Below, piece after piece: positions 33,192 through 41,014 of a stretch of DNA of 64,000 nt. This DNA comes from Roseivirga sp. (GTDB lineage Bacteria; Bacteroidota; Bacteroidia; Cytophagales; Cyclobacteriaceae). The notes below the pieces were generated by a model. That model did not search any database, was not told where the DNA came from, and saw nothing but the letters and a program-made list of their open reading frames with translations. The stretch covers positions 282,267 to 346,266 of the forward strand of contig JAAWWF010000028.1 of assembly GCA_021404565.1 (NCBI GenBank), in the 5' to 3' direction. The translations under genes and the position numbers were made by a program. Position 1 is the stretch's first letter, and every line of letters starts with the position of its first letter.

Positions 33192-33667
33192 ATACGTTCG
33201 CAATATTGCCTGAGCCCTTCCACAAATTTGACTGGGGCAGCCTTGAACTGAGGTTTGATCAAAAGCAGGTTCATAATGCTTCCTAAGGCTCCGAATTTCA
33301 GTTTATAACTGAAAGTAAATGTAACCTGTGTTTCGTCACCAACAGCTTCCAAAAAGAGCTTGCCAGTCATGAATTCATAGGGAGGTAACATCTTTCCACC
33401 CGTAACCGTTGCCATATATCCAATACCTTCATTCCATTCGATGATTTCTTCTTCCATTATCCCCATAGGTTTCAGTTTGCATAATCGTTGTGCTCCTAGT
33501 TCTGGAGCATGATTGAGCTTATGTGATTCTTTGATTAAGAGATGAAAGATTTGAATATTTCCAAAATCTCGGACTACTTCCCATACTTCCTGCCGGGATG
33601 CTTTAATTAAAACAGAAGCTTCCAGGCGGGTCACTCCTTTAACCGGATTGTGATCTATATTATTCAT
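33188..33667 (-). CDS. SRPBCC-fold (polyketide cyclase/START-like) protein
   Basis: This is a 159-residue protein from ATG 33665-33667 (MNNIDHNPVKGV), which places it 10 nt after the stop of the upstream gene. It has the SRPBCC opening ASVLIKASRQEVWEVVRDFGNIQIFH and ends with an amphipathic helix (FKAAPVKFVEGLRQYCERI). It probably binds a hydrophobic ligand. It is co-directional with the outer-membrane-type gene upstream. Confidence 0.82.
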   Translation of the reverse strand: MNNIDHNPVKGVTRLEASVLIKASRQEVWEVVRDFGNIQIFHLLIKESHKLNHAPELGAQRLCKLKPMGIMEEEIIEWNEGIGYMATVTGGKMLPPYEFMTGKLFLEAVGDETQVTFTFSYKLKFGALGSIMNLLLIKPQFKAAPVKFVEGLRQYCERI

Positions 33668-33677
33668 GTCTGAGGAT

Positions 33678-34250
33678 TTAGAAGTGATAGCCAATATGAA
33701 CAGTACCAAAGGGTTGAATTCCCGCAGCCTTAAAAGTTTCTCCCTGTAGGGACACTGCTTCCTCTATCAGGTATTCATAGCGGATACCCAAGAATGGATT
33801 CAGATAAAAATTCCGTCCCTTAAAAGGACACCATCGGTAGCCTACTCTGGGGATAATATTATGACTCAATACAGTTTCGCGGGCCACTCCTTTTTCCAGC
33901 TCATTATTGAAAAACAGGTTGATCAACCCAACATAATAACCTTCCCTTTCTGGCTTGAAGAAATAGTCCAGGGCAAAGCCACCTCCTATTTTAATCTTCG
34001 AATCGATTCCTTTGTCTTTGTTTTTGGGGTTGAGCAGATCATCCATCCATTGAGGGAAATCGGCAGAGACCAAATTTGTAAAGATTGACCAATGCTTCAA
34101 GCCCTCAGGCTCTACCAGCAAGGAAATTGTTTTGGCCCCAAATACAGTAGTCATCGGATCCGTCTCGATAGCCAGCCAGCTCTTGTCGTTTTGGGCATTC
34201 GCTTGAATAACCAGACTGGCCAGTAAGACCAGCAAGAAGTACCTTTTCAT
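33678..34250 (-). CDS. Secreted beta-barrel-like (outer membrane) protein
   Basis: This is a 190-residue protein from ATG 34248-34250 (MKRYFLLVLLASLVIQANAQ), a clear signal peptide; a longer frame upstream is not needed. Alternating beta strands (KIKIGGGFALDYFF, GYYVGLINLFFNN, YLNPFLGIRYEYLI) and the final aromatic residue (VHIGYHF) are hallmarks of a small outer-membrane barrel. The specific family is unknown. Confidence 0.75.
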   Translation of the reverse strand: MKRYFLLVLLASLVIQANAQNDKSWLAIETDPMTTVFGAKTISLLVEPEGLKHWSIFTNLVSADFPQWMDDLLNPKNKDKGIDSKIKIGGGFALDYFFKPEREGYYVGLINLFFNNELEKGVARETVLSHNIIPRVGYRWCPFKGRNFYLNPFLGIRYEYLIEEAVSLQGETFKAAGIQPFGTVHIGYHF

Positions 34251-34379
34251 AGAATTTTCTTCTATGTCAATTGTCCGGGGTTTAATAGGACAGGCTTCCG
34301 GGATTCTTATAAAAAAGGCTAACAAGAACGTGAAATACCCTTAGGCTATTATTCCATGGTCGATAAGGCCCAGGTGAAC

Positions 34380-35789
34380 TTATTCCTTACTCAATACAAA
34401 GCGCTCAGGCATACTCCTTCCTTCCATTCTGGGCCAATAAACCTTGAAAGTTCGTTCTCCACTTAGACTTCCGTTTTTGGGAACGGAAAGCCTGTATACC
34501 AACAAACCTGATAAGGGAGGCATACCGTTGGAATGAGATAGCTCCAGCGAGCCATCTTTCGTTTTGACGAATTTGGTAAAAGCCACCTTCATTGTCTCTC
34601 CACCAGGAAAAGCCTGCTCTAATTTGCCGTTTACCACTCCCTCTTCTTCATAGATTTCTACTCGATACTTGTCATTTTTCCAGATCCCTAAATAGTCCTT
34701 GATTTCTGAAGGAGAAGCGTCAGGTTTCGTGATATAGTCTTCTCTTGTTTCGGTCGGTGGGTCTTTTTCGAGTTTTTCGAGCCACTCCAGGGCGTTGTCG
34801 TCCAACACCATTGGGCTTCCCGTATCCTGGATCAATCGCTCCACAAAAGGACGTGCCTCTGTCGGGTTAGCAGAGGTCAGATGTTCCAGGGCTCCATATC
34901 GCAAGGCCCAGAGAGGTACAGGGATTTCATAGCCATACTCCTTATTCATAGCCTGATATCGCTTGTCCAGTTCTGCCAATGTCAACACTTGGTCATGTCG
35001 GTATTCATGATCAGCAAAGAGCCGCTTTAGCCCTTTATACATGCCCATGTGGTACATGGAAGAATGCGTCTCCTCAGGTAGGTCAATTTGCCAGGCCTTA
35101 AAGCCCCGATCAGCCCTTTCTTCCAGCTTCATCCATCTTTCCGAACTCCATTCATAGCGACTCCAACCTACAACAAGCCTACCTGCATGTTTTGGGTTTT
35201 GTTTTATGAAGTTTTCCACCCCCTTCTCCAGGTAGTGTTTATCAAGATGCATAGGAGCGTCTAAAGCAATGTGCCAGCCAAATGTCTCTGGTCGGGCAGA
35301 AAGGGCATACAGACTAAAAATACCTCCATGAGAATGGCCGATTAACACGCGCAATGGACGGGTGCGATACGATTTGTCGATATAGGGAATCAATTCATCG
35401 GCCAGAAAACCCAGGAATTTATCCGCATTGGCTTGTTGAACGGATGGTATTCGCATGTCAGGAGGAGTCATGTCGCTGGTCCTGTCAGGATTGGAGACGG
35501 CTACAACAATGGATTCAGGCATATTACTTTGCCCAGCCAGTGCCACCACGGCACTATAGGCCGATAAATAATAAGAAGCGCCATCTAATACATAAATAAC
35601 AGGGTAATGTTGGTCTCCAGTTTTATATGACTCTGGCAGGAGTACCCGATACTCCCGTTGCTCCTTAAGCTTTTCTGATGAGTAGGTGTATACCTTACCA
35701 ATACTCAGGTCCTGAACCTGGGCAGCGACCTGGTAAGACAGGCATAATAAAAATGATAAAACGACCTTGGTAAATTTTGAGCCTTGCAT
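34380..35789 (-). CDS. Exported alpha/beta-hydrolase esterase (Fes/IroE-like)
   Basis: This is a 469-residue protein with a signal peptide ending YQVAAQ. Residues ~45-290 form a putative esterase domain: YPVIYVLDGASYY, IGHSHGGIFSLYAL with the nucleophile Ser, and TH in LPEETHSSMYH as possible catalytic His. The C-terminal ~130 residues form a beta domain (YLGIWKNDKYRVEIYEEEG). Substrate is unknown; siderophore or acyl esters are typical for the family. Confidence 0.85.
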   Translation of the reverse strand: MQGSKFTKVVLSFLLCLSYQVAAQVQDLSIGKVYTYSSEKLKEQREYRVLLPESYKTGDQHYPVIYVLDGASYYLSAYSAVVALAGQSNMPESIVVAVSNPDRTSDMTPPDMRIPSVQQANADKFLGFLADELIPYIDKSYRTRPLRVLIGHSHGGIFSLYALSARPETFGWHIALDAPMHLDKHYLEKGVENFIKQNPKHAGRLVVGWSRYEWSSERWMKLEERADRGFKAWQIDLPEETHSSMYHMGMYKGLKRLFADHEYRHDQVLTLAELDKRYQAMNKEYGYEIPVPLWALRYGALEHLTSANPTEARPFVERLIQDTGSPMVLDDNALEWLEKLEKDPPTETREDYITKPDASPSEIKDYLGIWKNDKYRVEIYEEEGVVNGKLEQAFPGGETMKVAFTKFVKTKDGSLELSHSNGMPPLSGLLVYRLSVPKNGSLSGERTFKVYWPRMEGRSMPERFVLSKE

Positions 35790-35881
35790 GTGTTTGAAAT
35801 TGATACAAAGCCAATAAACTCATGCACTTTTTTAGTTATGAAGATTTTTATGTGAAACGGACCTGAAAATGATAAGGCGGA

Positions 35882-36718
35882 TTATCCATTTACCCCATGA
35901 ATAGCCTCTCGCAGTTTCGGTGCATAACTCCGGCTACATTTCAATGATTCACCAGACCTGAGTTTTACAGCTACATCTCCATGATCAAGCGAAGATATGC
36001 TTTCGAGAAAATCGACATTCAGAAGATAAGAACGATGTATGCGAATATAATTCGGGAACTCGCTGGCCAGTTTAGTCAGGGAGATATGTTTCAAAAAGAA
36101 ACGATCACTTGTGAAAAGCTTAACATAGTTTCCATCTGCTTTTGCCCAGATCACTTCATCCGGCTTGAGCACATGGGTGTTATTTCCATGTGAGGCAGTA
36201 ATTGAATTCGTTGACGATTTTACTTCCTCTACAGGAGAATTAGGTTTGGTCGGTGTTGATTGGAAAAGTCTTCGTAAAGAACTCATTCCAGCCAGAGCAA
36301 TCCAAAAAGGCATGCTGATGGCAAAAATATCTTGCAGAATAAATCTCCGGATGCCATCAGGAACCGGCACATTTAGCAACCAGTTGAAATAGATCCAGCC
36401 TACCGCATAACTGATGAGCATAACCAATATGGCTATACCAATACCTTTGGCAATCAGCCTGTACCCCTTTGCGGGGAACCGGACAATCAACCAATGAAAA
36501 AGAGGTGCACTTAATCCGACAGAAAAGATGGCAAAGGGCATGATCATTACTACGATCGACCTTCGCATACCGGGTACTGAGTTAATGCCATTAAAGAGTA
36601 CGAGCAGTCCAGCGACTACAAGGCATACCAACCATATAGACACAGGCGGAAACCAGAAGTTTCTGGTCGCCTTTCTCAGAAAGGAATTTTCAGATTTTAA
36701 AGTCAGTAGTGAATTCAT
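35882..36718 (-). CDS. LytTR DNA-binding regulator with membrane-embedded N-terminus
   Basis: This 278-residue protein starts at ATG 36716-36718 (MNSLLTLKSENS), since the longer frame begins with TTG. About four transmembrane helices (IWLVCLVVAGLLVLF, IVVMIMPFAIFSVGLSAPLF, GIAILVMLISYAVGWIYF, AISMPFWIALAGMS) precede a C-terminal LytTR domain (DEVIWAKADGNYVKLFTSD, YIRIHRSYLLNVDFL). It is probably a one-component membrane sensor. Confidence 0.88.
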   Translation of the reverse strand: MNSLLTLKSENSFLRKATRNFWFPPVSIWLVCLVVAGLLVLFNGINSVPGMRRSIVVMIMPFAIFSVGLSAPLFHWLIVRFPAKGYRLIAKGIGIAILVMLISYAVGWIYFNWLLNVPVPDGIRRFILQDIFAISMPFWIALAGMSSLRRLFQSTPTKPNSPVEEVKSSTNSITASHGNNTHVLKPDEVIWAKADGNYVKLFTSDRFFLKHISLTKLASEFPNYIRIHRSYLLNVDFLESISSLDHGDVAVKLRSGESLKCSRSYAPKLREAIHGVNG

Positions 36719-36925
36719 AAGCAGTTGACTTCGCTTAAACAGACGTAGTTGCCCATTCAAAGTTGTTTCAAAATTAAGCAGGATTCCCTCTATACCTCTT
36801 TCACTGGAATTGCTTTATCCTTGTCTTTGGTGAATTCATCGCTTGATCAGGCCTACTTATCTAAAAGCAAAAGCAGTGAATTGAGTCTGCCTTAATTTCG
36901 GCTATTACCAAAAGAAAAAAGAGAT

Positions 36926-37324
36926 ATGAAAAAGGTATTGATCATAGAAGATAATGTAATGATGAGACTGTTTTTGAGCAATTACCTCGGCAACAGTTAT
37001 GAAGTAACAGCGGTTGAAAGTCCGCAACAGGCCCAGGGTTTCATTGGTCGGGCAGAAGAGTTTTCACTGGTGTTGTCAGACTACTATGCTCCCGCCAGTG
37101 AAGAGCATATCGCCCTAAAGCGTGTACAAACTGCCATGGCCTGGCAAGGCGTACCGATGGTAATTCTCACCGATGAGCACAAAAGTGAGCAACGAATAGC
37201 GGCCTTTCAGTTTGGAGCACAAGACTGTGTAAGCAAGCCATTTAATCCTCTTGAGCTCTCCTTAAGGTTGAAGAGTATTGTGATCAAAAATGACATTAAA
37301 GCGGTCTATCGTCCTGTGGCGTAA
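36926..37324 (+). CDS. Stand-alone response-regulator receiver domain
   Basis: This 132-residue CheY-like protein has the acidic pair Glu8-Asp9, phospho-acceptor Asp52 (LVLSDYYAP), Thr82 (ILTDE) and Lys104 (VSKPF). All are intact. There is no output domain. No kinase gene adjoins it, so its partner is elsewhere. Confidence 0.92.
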   Translation: MKKVLIIEDNVMMRLFLSNYLGNSYEVTAVESPQQAQGFIGRAEEFSLVLSDYYAPASEEHIALKRVQTAMAWQGVPMVILTDEHKSEQRIAAFQFGAQDCVSKPFNPLELSLRLKSIVIKNDIKAVYRPVA

Positions 37325-37455
37325 TTAAGGTTGCGATATAAGAGTATGTTTTGATTTGGTATTCGTGTAATAAGCTGTCACTCAACCAAACTTTCCACAA
37401 ACACTTTTTCAATCATCCAGAAAACTGTGTCTTCTTACTTAAAAAAAGAGCGCTT

Positions 37456-37938
37456 TTAAGAAGGGGGATTGCTGGCGGCCCCTCCTCCAATGCCATGAAC
37501 TACTCCTGCCCCTGCTGAGGCGCCTGCACCAAGAAACCAAGCTGCCATCTGGCCACCAGGAACATAGAGAATCAGGAGCACATTTCCTTCCCCACCACCC
37601 AAAGTTGCGAGCATACAATTGATATACTCAATTTCAATGATTTTCTTAGGGCTACGCTCAAAATGACCTTCTACTTCAAATGCACCTCCTCCTGCGACAA
37701 CCCCAGTGCCTGAACACTCATACTCAAGATAGTCTGCGTCCTCCCCCATTTGAAGACGTACTTTCCAGCCAATTACTCCTCCAAAATTTAAGGATCCATG
37801 AGATGTCGTATCTAATCCATCTGAAATTGTAAAGGCATCTCCATTTTTTTCAATGAGCTCAGTTCCTTCTGGGGTTGTTTTAATTTGTTCGAGTAAGCTA
37901 TTTAGTGTTTCCTGACTTATTTGTTTTTGATTCTTCAT
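37456..37938 (-). CDS. Gly/Ala-rich protein of unknown function
   Basis: This is a 160-residue protein with no signal peptide. The N-terminus (QISQETLNSLLEQIKTTPEG) is helical and leader-like. The middle is beta-rich with two Cys (YECSG, INCML). The C-terminus is remarkably Gly/Ala-rich (AAWFLGAGASAGAGVVHGIG, ending ASNPPS). The mix recalls bacteriocin precursors or VapA-like beta-barrels, but no maturation or export gene is adjacent. I cannot assign a family. Confidence 0.65.
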   Translation of the reverse strand: MKNQKQISQETLNSLLEQIKTTPEGTELIEKNGDAFTISDGLDTTSHGSLNFGGVIGWKVRLQMGEDADYLEYECSGTGVVAGGGAFEVEGHFERSPKKIIEIEYINCMLATLGGGEGNVLLILYVPGGQMAAWFLGAGASAGAGVVHGIGGGAASNPPS

Positions 37939-38245
37939 ATTTATAAAAAATTAAATTGATACGAATCTTTTAGTGAAACTCGTACGAACCTAATTTAATG
38001 TGATTGATAATTGGTGAAGATAAACTGTTGTGAATAGGCCGTTTTTGTTGTAAGCAATAGTTTTGAGCCTCAAATCCAATGTCCTTAATCTCCAACCTTC
38101 CTATAATTTAGATAGCATTTAGAATGCAAAGCCTACATGAACAATGGCCTTTTGAGAGCAAAGATACTTTCAAAAGGATTTTATTAACCCGGTATTTGCC
38201 TGCTTAAGACAAAATAATTAAACAATTAAGCCCGATTATGTCGAA
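37939..38245. other. Intergenic stretch with no gene seen
   Basis: This is 307 bp between two minus-strand genes, A/T-rich. It must hold the promoter of the 37456-37938 gene. A GTTCGTACGAG and a GATTCGTATC motif lie 30-50 nt upstream of the start codon. Nothing else is recognisable. Confidence 0.5.
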
Positions 38246-39460
38246 CTAGGACCTCATCCTTACCTGAATAACCAATGCTGAAATCAAGGTGAGCACTCCA
38301 ATGCTCATAATGGTCATATCTATTTCGAAGTATCGGCTGAGTAGAATGGTAAGGCCTGCTCCAAAAGCATAGCCCAAATCTCTCCAGAGCCTGAATACAC
38401 CAATCGATTGTGCCCTTTGACTGGGATGCGTAAAGCCTGCAATGGCTGATAAAAAGGTAGGATACACAATAGCCGTACCCGCCCCCAGGATGATGGCCGG
38501 GATGATAAACTGCAGTTGGGTACCAGCCCAGAACATAGCGACCAGAGCAACGCCCTGTGCTGCCATGCCTAATACCAGCATGTTTTTCTTATTATAATGA
38601 TCTGATAGCTTGCCCGTTACCAACTGACCAATTCCCCAAACCGCGGGATAGATCGCCACGATCAGGGCGATAGCTTTCAAATCAAAACCACGATCAGCCA
38701 GCACGATTGGTAAGGTACCCCAAATCATGCCATCGTTCAGATTATTGACAAAGCCGGCTTGAGAGACTGAACCAAGGTTGTTGTCTTTCCAGGTAGTATC
38801 CCAAAAGATATTCTTCAAGCGCTTTTGCGTATTCGTCCTGGACTCGGCAGCTACATGATGTTCCGTGTCTTTCACAAAGAAAACACTAAGCAATAAGCCA
38901 AGACTCACAAAGGCTATCCCCTGATAAAATGGATAGGGCCTTAAGCCAAATTCCGCAGCGATCCACCCTGTAGTAAAAGCGACCAGTGCGATGGAGAAGT
39001 AACCAAATGACTCATTCAATCCCATGGCGAGTCCTCGATGCTTCTCTCCTACTAAATCAATCTTCATGACCACGGTACTCGACCAGGCCAGGCCCTGATT
39101 GACTCCTAAGAGCACATTGGCCAGGACCACATACTCCCAGGCTTCTGCATACATCAGGATAAAGGGAATAGGAATGGCAAAGAGCCAGCCTATGATGAGT
39201 AGTTTTTTACGACCAAGCCTATTGGCCAATACCCCGGCAAAGTAATTGACGATGGCCTTAACCAAACCAAAGACGATGATAAAGGAAAGTACAGCAGAGG
39301 TAGCTACCACAAGAAACTCTTCTTCGGCCAATCTTGGCAGAATAGTTCTCTCCAGGCCAACCATGCCCCCTACAAAGGCATTGATCAGGAGTAGCAGTGA
39401 AAACTGCTGCCAGTTTTCCTTCAAGCCAAGTTTCACACTACTTTGTTCGGTCTTTCTCAT
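38246..39460 (-). CDS. Major facilitator superfamily transporter
   Basis: This is a 404-residue protein from ATG 39458-39460 (MRKTEQSSVKLGLKENW); a longer frame has a Cys/Lys-rich, non-membrane extension that is unlikely. About 12 helices are present, with the MFS loop 2-3 motif NRLGRKKLLIIGW and its repeat GKLSDHYNKKNMLVLG. The substrate is unknown. It diverges from the YceI gene. Confidence 0.9.
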   Translation of the reverse strand: MRKTEQSSVKLGLKENWQQFSLLLLINAFVGGMVGLERTILPRLAEEEFLVVATSAVLSFIIVFGLVKAIVNYFAGVLANRLGRKKLLIIGWLFAIPIPFILMYAEAWEYVVLANVLLGVNQGLAWSSTVVMKIDLVGEKHRGLAMGLNESFGYFSIALVAFTTGWIAAEFGLRPYPFYQGIAFVSLGLLLSVFFVKDTEHHVAAESRTNTQKRLKNIFWDTTWKDNNLGSVSQAGFVNNLNDGMIWGTLPIVLADRGFDLKAIALIVAIYPAVWGIGQLVTGKLSDHYNKKNMLVLGMAAQGVALVAMFWAGTQLQFIIPAIILGAGTAIVYPTFLSAIAGFTHPSQRAQSIGVFRLWRDLGYAFGAGLTILLSRYFEIDMTIMSIGVLTLISALVIQVRMRS

Positions 39461-39598
39461 GCTATAGCCTGCAAGTAACGGGTAACCGCATAATATTTTA
39501 CAATCCTTGACACTTCTTTTACATTTTTTTGACGCTCTGTCGGGCTTGATGGATTTAGGTTTACGATCAAAACAAAACACCTAAACGCATTGAGCATT

Positions 39599-40192
39599 AT
39601 GAGAAAAATCATCATCGCATTACTACTGATTACAGGCTTTGTCCTCCATATTAAGGCTCAGGAGAAAGTCAAAATTGATATTGAAAAGAGTGTGATCAAA
39701 TGGTCCGGATCATACTCTTTTGATTTTGGAGGTCATGAAGGAACGGTGAAAATCAAAGATGGAGAACTGACAAAGACCAATGGCAGAATTTCAGCCGGGC
39801 AATTCATCATAGACATGAACACGATTGTGAATACGGATGATTACAGTCAGGACCTTATTGATCATTTAAAGAGTGATGACTTCTTTGATGTAAAAAATCA
39901 CCCCACAGCCAAATTGGTGATTAACCGTGTGAAATATCATGACCCCAACAACACCAAATTCAGCAAGCAGATTTATATCCGAATCAATGGGGATCTAACA
40001 ATTAAAGGTATTAGACAGCCTGTGATGTTTGAAGCAGAAATTGATCCGGGGCAAACCAACATCCTGGCGAAACTTAAAATAGACAGGACACTCTGGAATG
40101 TCAGCTTCAAATCGAAGAGCATTAGCGCCAGTATCAAGGATGGTATCATTTCCGATGCCATTGAATTCAGAATTTCTCTACGCATAAACTAA
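39599..40192 (+). CDS. YceI-family periplasmic lipid-binding protein
   Basis: This is a 197-residue protein from ATG 39599 (MRKIIIALLLITGFVLHIKAQ), preferred over an in-frame TTG at 39590. The YceI lipocalin-like barrel is seen in VIKWSGSYSFDFGGHEGTVKI, LIDHLKSDDFFDVKNHPTAK and INGDLTIKGIRQPV. Members bind polyprenyl lipids. It is followed within 25 nt by the next gene on the same strand. Confidence 0.92.
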   Translation: MRKIIIALLLITGFVLHIKAQEKVKIDIEKSVIKWSGSYSFDFGGHEGTVKIKDGELTKTNGRISAGQFIIDMNTIVNTDDYSQDLIDHLKSDDFFDVKNHPTAKLVINRVKYHDPNNTKFSKQIYIRINGDLTIKGIRQPVMFEAEIDPGQTNILAKLKIDRTLWNVSFKSKSISASIKDGIISDAIEFRISLRIN

Positions 40193-40217
40193 TCCCACAC
40201 CTTCTTAACAAACAAAA

Positions 40218-40832
40218 ATGATAAAGAGCATTATAGTAGTCATAGGCCTCACATTTTGGTCCTTCGGGGCATTCAGTCAAGAACCTGCAAGCATTGATCT
40301 GATCGCAACGGACAGTACCTGGGGCAAAGAGCATTTCACTTTCCCCTTGCGTTTTGCACAAAAAATCGATTTTAAGGGAGTTGAAGAGGCCGTTTTTCCA
40401 GCCGGCTGGGGCGATGTGGAAAGTCCAGCATTCTGGTCATATGCCTTTGCCTGGCAAGTCGAGGCCAATGGAGCCTTAACAGAAAACGTAATGGAAGTCA
40501 ACCTGCAATACTATTTTGATGGTTTGCTGGGCCTTGATCACGACAGAAAGGTGGAATTACCGGTAAAGGCAAGTACCTCCCTGGTCGTTCGAACTGGTGA
40601 TGCTACGGGTACTACTCACTACGCTGGAAAAATCAAGACTTTTGACACTCGCTTTACGCAAAAGCCTATGACACTTCATGTGATTGCCGATCAGTACTTC
40701 TGCCAAAAAGAGCGAAAAACGTTCGTTCTCTTCAGATTTTCACCTAAGGGGTTTGATGCTGAAATATGGTCAAGACTTAAGATTTTGGAGCTTCAGAAAC
40801 ATTTGTGCCCACAACAGATGAGGAAGTTTTAG
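40218..40832 (+). CDS. Secreted protein of unknown function, probably frameshifted near its end
   Basis: This 204-residue frame has a signal peptide (MIKSIIVVIGLTFWSFGAFSQ) and a W/F-rich body (AVFPAGWGDVESPAFWSYAFAW). The last residues in frame (LQKHLCPQQMRKF) look unlike the rest. In the frame reached by re-reading one base near 40790, the sequence continues ASETFVPTTDEEVLVYD to a TAA at 40841-40843, a plausible natural end. A one-base deletion around 40789-40790 (true mutation or sequencing error) is therefore likely. It is adjacent to yceI and perhaps co-transcribed. Confidence 0.7.
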   Translation: MIKSIIVVIGLTFWSFGAFSQEPASIDLIATDSTWGKEHFTFPLRFAQKIDFKGVEEAVFPAGWGDVESPAFWSYAFAWQVEANGALTENVMEVNLQYYFDGLLGLDHDRKVELPVKASTSLVVRTGDATGTTHYAGKIKTFDTRFTQKPMTLHVIADQYFCQKERKTFVLFRFSPKGFDAEIWSRLKILELQKHLCPQQMRKF

Positions 40833-40930
40833 TTTATGATTAATCAATGGATTCATATGGACCCTACCTCTTCAGTCGGGAACTACCTCTCAGTCCATCG
40901 GTCTATCTATCTAATTCGCACTTACACTTT

Positions 40931-40973
40931 GGACAGCCTGTCCGCAGCAGGCGGGCTCCCCTCAAAGGGGAGT
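40931..40973. repeat. Compound extragenic palindromes
   Basis: Three hairpins lie close together or overlap: GGACAGCCTGTCC (40931-40943), GCCTG/CAGGC (40936-40952), and CTCCCCT/AGGGGAG (40956-40962 with 40966-40972). The combination CCTGTCCGCAGCAGGCGGGC plus CTCCCCTCAAAGGGGAG is of the kind seen repeatedly in Bacteroidota intergenic regions. Only one copy is in this window. Confidence 0.5.
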
Positions 40974-41014
40974 ACTTTTGCACTACATAGTCCTACTGGT
41001 TGAGTTCCTGAATG

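Noticed and set aside
39590..39598. TTG start of yceI
   Set aside because: ATG at 39599 gives a standard signal peptide.
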